A DNA stretch of 64,000 bases from CAINVV01 sp038323575 (GTDB taxonomy: Bacteria > Bacteroidota > Bacteroidia > Bacteroidales > Prolixibacteraceae): the NCBI GenBank assembly GCA_038323575.1, contig JBBQHB010000015.1, positions 11,783 through 75,782 of the forward strand, written 5' to 3'. Under the pieces are notes generated by a model. It did no database searches and was not told where the DNA came from. It saw only the letters and a list, made by a program, of their open reading frames with translations. This document shows positions 9,872-19,543 of this stretch, piece by piece (position 1 is the stretch's first letter; each line of letters opens with the position of its first letter). A program made the translations under genes and the position numbers.

Positions 9872-10058
9872 TTTCGGTAATTATATTTCTCTTTACTTGA
9901 TAATTGTAGCTGGTTACTGGATCCATCTTTGCTTTGAGCCACTAAAATACGAAAGTATTTAAAATAATTCCGATTTTTTTCTGAAGAACTTCTGCTTGTC
10001 TGGTTTGAGAAAAATCAGTTACTTTCAGCCCTTGAATCATAATAACTGAAGAAAGGAA

Positions 10059-11324
10059 ATGAAAGGCATTTTGGCATTGATGATCGGATTCTTTCTCTTT
10101 TCAGTGGTTGACCTGAAAGCAGAGGAAAAAGATTCCGTTCAGCATTTTTCTGTAGTTCAAAAATCAATCTATCCGTTGATCATCCGGGATTCTCCTGCCC
10201 AGCTTTTTACCATAAGGCAGATTGACGAGGATTACCTGAGCGGTTACCGGCTGTACGCAAGATTACTGGAGGATAGCTTCAGTCCTGTTGTAAACTACAC
10301 CATTCAGGCAGTTACCGGCTTCCTGTTCTTTATTCCCATGACCCATGAAGAGGCTCACAGGTCGGTTTTAAGTGCACAAAACATCGGTTCAGCCTCCCGC
10401 CCGTTCTATTTCTCCGAGAGAGGAGGGTATGTTGACGGTGTGACCGATCAGGCTTTAAAAAACCTCAGGGATACAGATTTCCCTAATTACTCCCGCCTGT
10501 ACGGTGCCGGACTTGAATCGGACTATATGCTTACACGGCGGGAAGAGACACAGCTGGCATTCAACCAGGAGAAATTCTCTAACCTTGCGGTAGAATACCT
10601 TTTGCGGAAGGCAATGATCCTGCAGTATTACCTGATGGGCTTTGCCAAATTTGATGTTGACGGATCCGAAGAAACCAATGAACTGCTGCGCGATATGGTC
10701 GGCAATGATGTTTACGGCAACATCAGGCATCTGTACAGACCGGAAATGACTTTTCAACGCTATACCGGATATGCCGATTTGTCGCCGACCGAGATCAGTT
10801 ACCTCCGCAAAGTGGGATACCGGTCTTTGCTGAACCTGGTTAACCTGAACATCATCGGCATTCCCAATATCCGCCTGTCGGGCAACACAAGCATCAATTT
10901 CGGATTGGGTCATATTATGTGCCCTTTCGGTGACTTTATTGATGAAAATATCTGGATAAAATACCGGAAGAAACTTCTGGTTGAAACCTACCTCAGGGAG
11001 TATCAAAACAGTACCAGATGGTTTCTTGCCGGAGGTGTCGGGATCAAGAATTATCCCCTTACCAATCAACTCATTTCCTCAGTCAACATCCATCTCTGGA
11101 ACCAGCCTGAAAATTTCAGGTTTAACGATACCAGCGGGAAATTCGGCGGTGCGGTGGAATGGGTCGGGAAATATTTCTTTGTAACAAACAAAAGAAATCA
11201 AAACAGGGCAGTCTCCCTTGATCTTGGATTTATCTACAAGACAGCAGGTTACCTGCCTGAAGAGCTGGTGATGGAAAAACATTTCGGCATGCGGATAGGT
11301 ACCAGCATAGCACTGGACAAATAG
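10059..11324 (+). CDS. Secreted or envelope protein with HExxH motif, uncharacterised
   Basis: This 421-residue protein begins with a signal peptide (residues 1 to about 21, ending near LKAEE). A hydrophobic stretch (TGFLFFIPM) runs directly into HEEAH at residues 96-100, an HExxH zinc-binding pattern typical of metallopeptidases and placed as in membrane-associated ones. The C-terminal 150 residues alternate short amphipathic strands (SINFGLGHIM, RWFLAGGVGIK, SVNIHLW, VSLDLGFIY, MRIGTSI), suggesting an outer-membrane beta structure. I do not recognise a family, and the peptidase idea is inferred from the motif alone. It ends one base before the stop of a convergent minus-strand gene. Confidence 0.7.
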   Translation: MKGILALMIGFFLFSVVDLKAEEKDSVQHFSVVQKSIYPLIIRDSPAQLFTIRQIDEDYLSGYRLYARLLEDSFSPVVNYTIQAVTGFLFFIPMTHEEAHRSVLSAQNIGSASRPFYFSERGGYVDGVTDQALKNLRDTDFPNYSRLYGAGLESDYMLTRREETQLAFNQEKFSNLAVEYLLRKAMILQYYLMGFAKFDVDGSEETNELLRDMVGNDVYGNIRHLYRPEMTFQRYTGYADLSPTEISYLRKVGYRSLLNLVNLNIIGIPNIRLSGNTSINFGLGHIMCPFGDFIDENIWIKYRKKLLVETYLREYQNSTRWFLAGGVGIKNYPLTNQLISSVNIHLWNQPENFRFNDTSGKFGGAVEWVGKYFFVTNKRNQNRAVSLDLGFIYKTAGYLPEELVMEKHFGMRIGTSIALDK

Positions 11325-11325
11325 C

Positions 11326-11616
11326 TTAGCCAAAGGGGCCATTCGGATTATTTAAGAAAAGAATCGCCAGAATCACGCCTGCGGCAATTGCAACAAGTAT
11401 CCTGATCACTTTTATCTCAAAGACCAGCATCTCGTTACACACTGCAATTTTCCGCTTTACTTTCTCCGTTTCGATATTGAGTTTCAGTGCTTTTTGGTAC
11501 CAGCTTTTGGCCGGTCTCAGCAGTTCAATTTTAAGAAAATCATCGCCGCGCTGCATCAAATCCTCAAATTCACGTTCAGCAGGGCTTAAAGAGATTTCTG
11601 AAGTTGGATGGGACAT
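11326..11616 (-). CDS. Small tail-anchored helical protein
   Basis: This 96-residue protein starts at MSHPTSE (11616); an ATG 12 bp upstream is possible. The N-terminal part is helical and TPR-like (FEDLMQRGDDFLKIE, AKSWYQKALKLN), and a single hydrophobic helix sits near the C-terminus (IRILVAIAAGVILAILFL) followed by a short tail. This resembles small tail-anchored Bacteroidota proteins with one degenerate TPR. No function can be assigned. It ends against the convergent HExxH gene with essentially no spacer. Confidence 0.6.
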   Translation of the reverse strand: MSHPTSEISLSPAEREFEDLMQRGDDFLKIELLRPAKSWYQKALKLNIETEKVKRKIAVCNEMLVFEIKVIRILVAIAAGVILAILFLNNPNGPFG

Positions 11617-11792
11617 AATATAAAGCATTATATTTACTCAAATATAACTGAATTCCGGCTGAATACCAACTGAAAAATAATCAGGATTGATTAACATTGT
11701 CGTCCCGAAAGTATAAAAAAAGCTGCAACCTGATTTTTGCGGCCGATTTCCGTCACATAAAACCTTGGACGGACTTTGAATGAAGATATTGA

Positions 11793-14111
11793 ATGAAAAA
11801 CCGAAGATATAAACTGATATGCTTTTTACTGTTGCTGGCACTCCCCGGTTTTGCCCAGCAAAAATATACCATCAGCGGTTTTATCAAAGATGCCAAAACC
11901 GGTGAAAACCTGATCGGCGCCACGGTTGCAGTCGATGAGCTAAGCGGGAAAGGAACAGTAACCAACGCTTACGGATTCTATTCCATCACCCTGCCGGCCG
12001 GACAGTACCAGGTTACTGCCCAATTTATCGGATATAGTCCCGAAATTCAGCCTATCAAACTGAATCAACCTGTCAGGCAAAATTTCTCGCTGAATGAACA
12101 GGTGAGCACCCTGGACGAAATAGTCGTATCCGGTAAAAGGCAGGATGAGAACATAACCAGGTCCTCCATGGGCATGCAGAAGCTCAATACCAGTGAAATC
12201 AAGAGCATTCCGGTTCTGTTCGGCGAAAACGATGTTTTAAAAACCATCCAGTTACTGCCCGGCATCAAACCCGCCGGTGAAGGAAGCAGCGGCTTTAATG
12301 TGCGTGGAGGCTCCTCCGACCAGAACCTGATTCTGCTGGATGAAGCCACCGTCTTTAATGCATCCCACCTGATGGGTTTTTTCTCGGTTTTCAATTCTGA
12401 TGCCATCAAAGACATCACTGTATATAAAGGCAATGAACCGTCGGAATACGGCGGAAGGCTGTCTTCGGTTCTTGATATTAAAATGAACGACGGCAACAAC
12501 CAGAAAACGGTGGTTTCAGGCGGCATCGGACTGATTTCCTCACGCATCAGTGTGGAGGGACCGATTGTAAAGGACAAAGGATCTTTTATGGTAACTGCAA
12601 GGCGTACCTACGCTGACCTTTTCCTTAAACTCTCATCCGACACCACGAAGAACAAAACGCGACTCTATTTTTACGATTTAAATGCCAAAGCCAGTTACCG
12701 GCTTAACAGCAACAACCGGATTTATCTTTCGGGATACTTCGGAAAAGACAAGATTGCACTCAAAAATACCTTTGGTATCAATTGGGGCAATGTATCAGGC
12801 ACATTGCGGTGGAATCATCTATTTTCCGACAGGATGTTTTCAAATACATCGCTGATTTTCAGTAATTATGACTACAAAATATTTATCAACAACGGCAACA
12901 AACTGAATATCATTTCCCGCATCCAGGATTACGGACTGAAAGAGGACCTGCAATTTTATATCCAGACCAATTCAACACTTAAGTTCGGTTTTAATTCCAT
13001 TGTCCATAAAATAATCCCGGGCGTTATTACGGCAGAAAATAACGTCGACCTGAAAAACCTCACCAACAAATTTGACTTGGAAAACGCCTTTTACCTCTCT
13101 CATCAATACCGTTTCACCGAAAAATTCAGAATTGAATATGGAGCACGATTGACGCTGTTCAGCGCACTGGGCCCCGGTAATTTTTACACCTATAACGCGG
13201 ATGGCAACATCACCGATGTAAAAACTTACAAATCAGGGGAGTTTGTCGCAACCCACAAAAATCTGGAGCCCCGCCTGACAATGGACTATCTGGTTAATCC
13301 GCAAAGCTCGGTCAAGGCCTCCCTGAGCCGCAATGTGCAGAACCTTCACCTGCTTTCGAATTCGACCTCAGGTAACCCAACAGATTTGTGGATTCCAAGC
13401 AGCAACAATGTAAAACCGGAACTTTCAGACCAGGCTTCAATTGGCTATTACCGAAATTTCAAAGACAACAAATATGAATTTTCGGTTGAAACGTATTACA
13501 AAAAACTGCAAAACCAGATTGATTACAAGAATGGTGCAGAACTGGTTTTCAATGAGAATGTCGAGTCCCAGATCCTTTTCGGCGAAGGCCGTGCTTATGG
13601 TCTTGAGCTGTTCATGAAGAAAAAACAGGGCCGGTTCAACGGCTGGATCAGCTATACGCTTTCCAGGACAGAACGCAAATTTGATGCAATCAACAAAGGG
13701 AACTACTTCCCTGCCAAGCAGGACCGCATCCACGATTTATCCCTTGTCGGTATGTTCGAATTAAACAAAAACTGGACCTTATCTGCAACCTGGGTCTATT
13801 ACACCGGCAATGCGGTCACCTATCCTACCGGGAAATATGAAATCGAACACCGAACCATGTTCCTCTATTCCGACCGAAATGCCAACCGTATGCCGGCTTA
13901 TCACCGGCTCGACCTTGGCGCTACCTGGATAAGCCACAAGAGCAAAAAATTCGAATCAAGCTGGAATTTTTCCGTTTACAATGCCTATGGACGCGACAAT
14001 GCCTACATCATCACTTTCCGCGACAGCAAATCCGATCGCTCCAAAACAGAGGCAGTACAAACAACCCTTTTCAAGATGATTCCATCCGTTACATACAACT
14101 TTAAATTCTGA
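11793..14111 (+). CDS. TonB-dependent outer-membrane receptor with carboxypeptidase-like domain
   Basis: This 772-residue outer-membrane protein has a signal peptide (cleavage near GFAQQ) and a carboxypeptidase-regulatory-like beta domain (about 25-105: ISGFIKDAKTGENLIGATV). A plug domain follows (about 115-225: LDEIVVSGKR, FNVRGGSSDQNLILLDEA, YKGNEPSEYGGRLSSV), then a long beta-barrel ending in an aromatic residue (VTYNFKF), as outer-membrane barrels do. It should import a ligand using TonB energy, but the substrate is not readable. Its stop is two bases before the DUF4249 lipoprotein gene, a pairing seen repeatedly in Bacteroidota, where the lipoprotein may act as partner of the receptor (inference). 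Confidence 0.92.
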   Translation: MKNRRYKLICFLLLLALPGFAQQKYTISGFIKDAKTGENLIGATVAVDELSGKGTVTNAYGFYSITLPAGQYQVTAQFIGYSPEIQPIKLNQPVRQNFSLNEQVSTLDEIVVSGKRQDENITRSSMGMQKLNTSEIKSIPVLFGENDVLKTIQLLPGIKPAGEGSSGFNVRGGSSDQNLILLDEATVFNASHLMGFFSVFNSDAIKDITVYKGNEPSEYGGRLSSVLDIKMNDGNNQKTVVSGGIGLISSRISVEGPIVKDKGSFMVTARRTYADLFLKLSSDTTKNKTRLYFYDLNAKASYRLNSNNRIYLSGYFGKDKIALKNTFGINWGNVSGTLRWNHLFSDRMFSNTSLIFSNYDYKIFINNGNKLNIISRIQDYGLKEDLQFYIQTNSTLKFGFNSIVHKIIPGVITAENNVDLKNLTNKFDLENAFYLSHQYRFTEKFRIEYGARLTLFSALGPGNFYTYNADGNITDVKTYKSGEFVATHKNLEPRLTMDYLVNPQSSVKASLSRNVQNLHLLSNSTSGNPTDLWIPSSNNVKPELSDQASIGYYRNFKDNKYEFSVETYYKKLQNQIDYKNGAELVFNENVESQILFGEGRAYGLELFMKKKQGRFNGWISYTLSRTERKFDAINKGNYFPAKQDRIHDLSLVGMFELNKNWTLSATWVYYTGNAVTYPTGKYEIEHRTMFLYSDRNANRMPAYHRLDLGATWISHKSKKFESSWNFSVYNAYGRDNAYIITFRDSKSDRSKTEAVQTTLFKMIPSVTYNFKF

Positions 14112-14113
14112 TC

Positions 14114-14971
14114 TTGATGAAAAGTAAAAACTCCAAAATAGCAACTACCTGCCGGGAAGGCCGAAATAAAACGTGCTATTCACGGGGAAAAAGCGGATTG
14201 ATATTAATTTCTGTGATTACTGCATTCCTGGGCCTGGCCTCCTGCGAGAAGGTGATTCAACTCGATTTAAACAATACCTCGCCAAGGGTAGTCATTCAGG
14301 CCGATATTTACGATCATCCCGGGCCCTATTATGTGAGGATTTCAAAATCCGTCAATTTTGACCAGTCGAGTGTTTATCCTCCGGTAACCGGGGCAAAAGT
14401 CGAGATCTCAGATAATACCGGTCAGACTGAAGTATTGTCGGAAACGGTCTCAGGCACCTATATTACTTCAGAATTCAGGGGAATTCCCGGACGTACATAC
14501 AAACTCACAGTCAGAGCAGGTGAAGAGACCTTTCAATCCTCCGTTATCATGCCTTATGCGGTAGAGCCGGATAGTATTTATTTTTCAGTTAGTCCGTTCA
14601 GCGGTGATAAAGTGACAACTATCAGGTTTAGTGACCCTCCCTTTGCAAAAAATTACTACCGCTTTGTATATATCGTCAACAACGTACAGATAAAAGCAAT
14701 TTATGTACTCAGCGATGAATTTTTTCAGGGTGCAACAATCAGGTACTCGCTGATGTCAAGGGGAAATGACATCCATCTGAATAACGGTGTTAAGGTGGAT
14801 GTTTGGCTCGAATCGATCGACGAAAATGTATACGAATATTACCGTACTTCAGTCACCGAGGGCGGACAGTCGGCTTCTCCTTCCAATCCGGTTTCGAATA
14901 TCAGCAACGGTGCCCTCGGATATTTCAATGCCTGTTCGGAACGCAAAATATCAAGGATTGTAGGCAAATAA
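14114..14971 (+). CDS. DUF4249-family lipoprotein
   Basis: This 285-residue protein has an unusually long N-terminal charged region before a hydrophobic segment and a lipobox (GLASC) near residue 45, giving the DUF4249 start pattern CEKVIQLDL. The mature protein begins with beta-sandwich-like sequence (PRVVIQADIYD, YYVRISKS, GAKVEISDN, YKLTVRAG). The family is only found beside TonB receptors and its molecular role is unknown. The gene begins two bases after the receptor stop, so the two are surely co-transcribed. Alternative start: the second Met codon at 14117. Confidence 0.85.
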   Translation: MMKSKNSKIATTCREGRNKTCYSRGKSGLILISVITAFLGLASCEKVIQLDLNNTSPRVVIQADIYDHPGPYYVRISKSVNFDQSSVYPPVTGAKVEISDNTGQTEVLSETVSGTYITSEFRGIPGRTYKLTVRAGEETFQSSVIMPYAVEPDSIYFSVSPFSGDKVTTIRFSDPPFAKNYYRFVYIVNNVQIKAIYVLSDEFFQGATIRYSLMSRGNDIHLNNGVKVDVWLESIDENVYEYYRTSVTEGGQSASPSNPVSNISNGALGYFNACSERKISRIVGK

Positions 14972-15106
14972 ATGATTTTATTTCTTCAAAGCATTCAGTA
15001 CATCACTCAGTATCTAAATCTGTTTGATCTGTTGAATATTAATAACTTATCTATTCTCATCAATTGTCTGTTAACCTATTTGTAGAATTTAGTTTAAACT
15101 CATCCT

Positions 15107-15310
15107 ATGAAAGATTTAGTTCTGACCAGCATCCTTTTGACTGTTTTTTCGTTGAATCTGTCTGCACAAGCGGATGTTTCAAAAGCGAGGCGGATATCCC
15201 CGGGAATAGTAATTGACGGAAACGATCTGGAGTGGAACAAGCCGCTCAATTTTTACGATGATCACAGCAGATTGCAGATTATTCTATTTTCATATAACTT
15301 CGCAGCCTGA
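15107..15310 (+). pseudogene. Remnant of a secreted sugar-binding-like protein (N-terminus only)
   Basis: The frame begins with a good signal peptide (TSILLTVFSLNLSAQ). It continues with VIDGNDLEWNKPLNFYDDHSRLQ, which resembles the start of secreted CBM9/DOMON-like domains in Bacteroidota that would normally go on for 150 or more residues. The match ends abruptly near 15280, followed by unrelated sequence and a stop. The following bases to 15419 hold only a short frame-shifted reading frame. I read this as a 5' fragment left after an internal deletion upstream of the RND operon. A functional 67-residue secreted peptide cannot be excluded. Confidence 0.55.
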
Positions 15311-15419
15311 AATAATTGTCCGGTTACCGGACGAAAAAAGCGAACCTGGTTGTAACTTATTTCTTTTCGATCAGGTAAAAACAGTTAAAGTATTAAGACA
15401 AGCAATTTACCATTGATTT

Positions 15420-16457
15420 ATGATGAACAAAGGAATATTTGGCATTCTGATTTTGTTTTCCTTCCTTATTGCCTGTAAAGCAAAAAACAAGGATCAGCCT
15501 GTCGCGGAGAAACCTCCTGTGCAGGTAGAAGTAATCGTTGCTGGCTCAGAGGACGTTTCAAGTAACCTGGAGGTGAATGGAAGTGTTCTGTCCAATGAAA
15601 TGGCTGAACTCCACACAGAAGTAAGCGGAAGGCTTACCTACCTGAATCTGCCGGATGGCGCAAATGTCAAAGAAGGCACTTTACTTGCCAGGGTGAATGA
15701 CGCCGATTTGCAGGCACAACTCGAACAACAAAAAACGCAACTTGAACTTGCCACAAAGACGCTGCAAAGACTCAGCGATTTGCTGAAAGTCAATGGCGTC
15801 AACCAGGCAGATTATGATGCTGCTTTAAGTCAGGTAAATACCATTCAGGCAAACATGAAAGTGATCAATGCCCAGATTGACAAGACGGTAATCAGGGCTC
15901 CGTTTTCGGGTGAACTCGGAATCCGAACGGTAAGTCCGGGTGCCTATGTTACTCCTCAGACATTAATTGGCAGTATCCATCAGACGGACAAAGTAAAAAT
16001 TGATTTTACTGTACCTGAAACTTTTGCCCGGCTCGTCGTCAAAGGGAATCATGTAAAAATCCAGACAGATAGTTTTGACGGAACCATGGATGCCATCATA
16101 ACGGCCATTGAGCCCCAGATCAATACAGTATCACGGAATATCAAGGCACGAGCCGTGCTGGTAAAGGGAATTATTTCTCCGGGGGCATTTGTCAAAGTAT
16201 TTTTGGAACAAAACAGAAAAGGAATCATGGTTCCTTCCAATGCCATTATTCCGGATGCACTCTCTAACCAGATAGTAATCGTCAGGCATCAAAAAGCAGT
16301 TTTTGTCAATGTGGAAACGGGACTGCGAAATGCCAATCTTGTTGAACTTACAAGTGGCGTAAGTCCCGGCGATACCATTATCGTGAGCGGGATGCTGTTT
16401 GTCAGGCCTAAAGCTGTCGTAAAAGTAACAAGGGTGAGAAGCCTGAACGAAAAGTAA
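15420..16457 (+). CDS. RND efflux periplasmic adaptor lipoprotein (MFP/HlyD family)
   Basis: This 345-residue adaptor links the inner-membrane pump to the outer-membrane channel. It begins with a lipoprotein signal (LIAC lipobox near residue 19). A lipoyl-like half follows (LHTEVSGRLTYLNLPDGANVKEG), then a helical hairpin (about 95-140, rich in Gln/Leu), the second lipoyl half (KTVIRAPFSGELGIRTVSPGAYV) and beta-barrel and membrane-proximal domains. The permease gene starts one base after its stop and the TolC-like gene follows, making a complete tripartite efflux operon. Confidence 0.93.
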   Translation: MMNKGIFGILILFSFLIACKAKNKDQPVAEKPPVQVEVIVAGSEDVSSNLEVNGSVLSNEMAELHTEVSGRLTYLNLPDGANVKEGTLLARVNDADLQAQLEQQKTQLELATKTLQRLSDLLKVNGVNQADYDAALSQVNTIQANMKVINAQIDKTVIRAPFSGELGIRTVSPGAYVTPQTLIGSIHQTDKVKIDFTVPETFARLVVKGNHVKIQTDSFDGTMDAIITAIEPQINTVSRNIKARAVLVKGIISPGAFVKVFLEQNRKGIMVPSNAIIPDALSNQIVIVRHQKAVFVNVETGLRNANLVELTSGVSPGDTIIVSGMLFVRPKAVVKVTRVRSLNEK

Positions 16458-16458
16458 C

Positions 16459-19400
16459 ATGAACATATCCGAACTTTCGCTCAAAAGACCCGTACTGGCA
16501 ACGGTAATGAGTTTGACACTGATTCTCTTCGGAGTAATCGGCTTCAACTTCTTAGGTATCCGTGAATATCCGGCCATCGATCCTCCGCTGGTTACGGTGA
16601 GTACCTCTTATGCAGGGGCAAATGCCGATATTATTGAAAGCCAGATTACAGAGCCACTCGAAAAATCAATCAACGGTATACCGGGAATACGGACCATTAC
16701 CTCACAAAGCTCTGTTGGTAACAGCAATATTTCTGTTGAATTCAATCTGTCGACCAATCTCGAAGCTGCTGCCAATGATGTGCGTGACAAGGTTAGCCAG
16801 GCTGTCCGAAACCTGCCCCAGGATGTTGACGCCGCGCCGGTTGTGACAAAAGCAGATGCCAACAGCGACTTTATTATCCTGATGGCGGTACAAAGTGCAA
16901 GCAAAGGTTTAATGGAACTGAGCGACTATACTGAGAATGTGCTGCAGAATAAATTCCAGACCATCCCGGAGGTGAGTTCTGTTATGATCGTTGGACAAAA
17001 GCGCCCTGCCATGCGGCTGTGGATTGATCCCGACAAGTTGAATGCCTACGGTATCACATTCAATGATATAACCACCGTATTAAACAAAGAAAACATTGAA
17101 GCCCCTTCAGGTAAAATTTACGGAGGAAATACAGAACTTACCATTCGCTCATTGGGCCGGCTGACTACTGAAAAAGACTTCAGGGACTTGATTATCAGAG
17201 AAAATGCAGATGGCATTGTCAGGCTGAGTGACCTGGCAAAAGTTGAAATCGGTCCGGAACAATATGAACAGATCTGGCGGCTGAACGGCGTAAGCGGTGT
17301 AGGTTTGGCGATTATCCCACAACCCGGGGCCAATTACATCAATATCTCGAACGAATTCAACAAGCGGCTGGAGGAGATCAAAAAATCCCAGAAAAACGAC
17401 ATCATTTTTACTACCCTGATTGACAACACAAAAAATGTCCGGAAATCTTTGACCGAAGTGAAAGAGACTTTGTTCATATCCTTCCTGTTGGTCATTATGG
17501 TCATTTTCCTGTTCTTCAGGAACTGGATGATAGCTTTACGCCCATTGGTAGACATCCCTATTTCATTGATTGCCACTTTTTTTGTTATGTATCTGGCCGG
17601 ATTTTCCATCAATATTCTTTCCTTGTTGGGAATCATCCTGGCTACCGGACTGGTGGTGGATGACGGGATCGTGGTAACGGAGAATATCTTCCGGAAATTT
17701 GAGGGTGGTATGCACATTCGCAGGGCTGCCCTGGAAGGCAGCAAAGAGATCTTCTTTGCCGTTATTTCCACCTCCATAACGCTTGCCATCGTGTTCCTTC
17801 CGGTATTGTTCCTGCAAGGTTTTGTAGGCAGTCTGTTCCGCGAGTTTGCGGTAGTTGTGGCGACAGCCGTTCTGATCTCGGCTTTTGTCTCCCTGACAAT
17901 AACACCGGTATTAAACGTCTACCTTAACAGGAAAAAAGCTCGTCAGGGCAGGTTTTACCTGGCTACAGAGCCCTTTTTCAACGGCATGGAGTCAGGATAC
18001 AAAAAGTTCCTTCAAAAATTTATCCAATTAAGGTGGATGGCCTGGGTAATCGTGGTGTCGTGTCTCTTAATCACCTATTTCATCGGAAGAACCCTGCAAA
18101 GTGAATTGGCTCCCCTTGAAGATAAAAGCAGCATCCGTTTTCAGATCTCCGGACCCGAAGGCTCCAGTTATGGTTACATGACCAAAGCGGGTGAAGAATT
18201 TGGCAACTTCCTGATTGATTCAATCCCCGAAGGCAGTTATTCCTTCCTTGCCGTGCCCGGATTTGGCGGCACGGGTGTTAATGCGGGTTTCGGAAGAATC
18301 GGACTTGTTCCTCCTTCGGAACGGTCCAGATCGCAAAGTGATATTGCGAAGGACATTTCAAAAAAACTGATGCATTACAACAACCTCCGGATTTTTCCTG
18401 TTGAAGAGCAAACCATATCCGTCGGGTTGGGATCGAGAGGCGCTTTACCGGTTCAATTTGTGGTGCAGAACCTTGATTTTGACAAATTAAAAGATGTGAT
18501 TCCCAGGTTCCTGGATGCTGCCAGAAACGACAAAACATTCCAAAATGTGGATGTCAATCTTAAGTTCAATAAACCCGAAGTGAATATTGAAATAGACCGC
18601 ATCAAAGCACGCGAGCTCGGACTGACTGTGGCAGATATTGCCGGAGTTATGCAGAGCGCTTTCAGCGGGCGGAGACTCGCCTATTTTATCATGAACGGAC
18701 GCCAATACCAGGTTATCAGTCAGGTCGGACTGCAGGACAGGCAACAGCCGACAGACATTTCAAAATTATATGTCCGGAATAATCTGGGCAATAACATTGC
18801 GTTGTCAGAAGTACTGAAAATATCCACCAATGCCAATCCTCCTTCTTTGTACCATTTTAACCGGTACAAATCAGCGACGATCTCTGCTTCACTTGCCGAA
18901 GGGAAGACCATCGGTGACGGTGTTGTTGCCATGCAGAAAATCGGTGACAAGTTGTTGGATGAAAGCTTCCAGACCTCTTTGAGCGGACCTTCCCGTGACT
19001 TTTCAGAAAGCTCTTCCAATACGGCATTCGCTTTTGTCCTTGCGCTGCTTCTTATTTACCTGATACTTGCCGCCCAGTTTGAAAGTTTCAAGGATCCGTT
19101 TATTATCATGATTACCGTACCTCTGGCGATTGCCGGCGCAGTACTATTTCTCTGGATTTTTAACCAGACGCTCAATATCTTCTCTCAGATTGGTATGATA
19201 ACCCTTATCGGACTTGTGACCAAAAACGGTATCCTGATCGTGGAATTTGCCAACAAGAAAAGGGAAATCGGGATGAATAAATTCCAGGCGGTAATCGAGG
19301 CCTCCACGCAGCGTTTGCGCCCCATTCTTATGACCAGCCTTGCTACTTCACTCGGAGCCCTGCCAATTGCCCTCAGCCTGGGCGATGCTGCCTCCAGCCG

Positions 19401-19536
19401 CGTACCACTGGGTATTGTCATTGTTGGAGGTATTATATTCTCACTGGTTCTCACTTTGTTCGTTATTCCGGCGGTTTACACCTACGTATCCGGAAAGCAC
19501 AAAACCAGGGAAGAAGTTGACAATCAGTTTAAATAA
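16459..19536 (+). CDS. RND-family multidrug efflux permease (AcrB/MexB-like)
   Basis: This 1,025-residue inner-membrane proton antiporter has the usual RND length. It starts MNISELSLKRPVLATVMSL with the first transmembrane helix. The proton-relay Asp pair sits in TM4 (LVVDDGIVVTEN, D401-D402). Porter and docking segments lie between TM1-2 and TM7-8, and the last helices carry KNGILIVEFAN and RLRPILMTSLA. The operon is adaptor-permease-TolC. Expected to export hydrophobic or amphiphilic compounds, but substrate unknown. No local regulator gene is visible. Confidence 0.95.
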   Translation: MNISELSLKRPVLATVMSLTLILFGVIGFNFLGIREYPAIDPPLVTVSTSYAGANADIIESQITEPLEKSINGIPGIRTITSQSSVGNSNISVEFNLSTNLEAAANDVRDKVSQAVRNLPQDVDAAPVVTKADANSDFIILMAVQSASKGLMELSDYTENVLQNKFQTIPEVSSVMIVGQKRPAMRLWIDPDKLNAYGITFNDITTVLNKENIEAPSGKIYGGNTELTIRSLGRLTTEKDFRDLIIRENADGIVRLSDLAKVEIGPEQYEQIWRLNGVSGVGLAIIPQPGANYINISNEFNKRLEEIKKSQKNDIIFTTLIDNTKNVRKSLTEVKETLFISFLLVIMVIFLFFRNWMIALRPLVDIPISLIATFFVMYLAGFSINILSLLGIILATGLVVDDGIVVTENIFRKFEGGMHIRRAALEGSKEIFFAVISTSITLAIVFLPVLFLQGFVGSLFREFAVVVATAVLISAFVSLTITPVLNVYLNRKKARQGRFYLATEPFFNGMESGYKKFLQKFIQLRWMAWVIVVSCLLITYFIGRTLQSELAPLEDKSSIRFQISGPEGSSYGYMTKAGEEFGNFLIDSIPEGSYSFLAVPGFGGTGVNAGFGRIGLVPPSERSRSQSDIAKDISKKLMHYNNLRIFPVEEQTISVGLGSRGALPVQFVVQNLDFDKLKDVIPRFLDAARNDKTFQNVDVNLKFNKPEVNIEIDRIKARELGLTVADIAGVMQSAFSGRRLAYFIMNGRQYQVISQVGLQDRQQPTDISKLYVRNNLGNNIALSEVLKISTNANPPSLYHFNRYKSATISASLAEGKTIGDGVVAMQKIGDKLLDESFQTSLSGPSRDFSESSSNTAFAFVLALLLIYLILAAQFESFKDPFIIMITVPLAIAGAVLFLWIFNQTLNIFSQIGMITLIGLVTKNGILIVEFANKKREIGMNKFQAVIEASTQRLRPILMTSLATSLGALPIALSLGDAASSRVPLGIVIVGGIIFSLVLTLFVIPAVYTYVSGKHKTREEVDNQFK

Positions 19537-19543
19537 CCTATCA

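Noticed and set aside
16131..17789. Minus-strand frames opposite the RND permease
   Set aside because: The plus-strand frame has complete RND motifs over 1,025 residues; the opposite frames have none.
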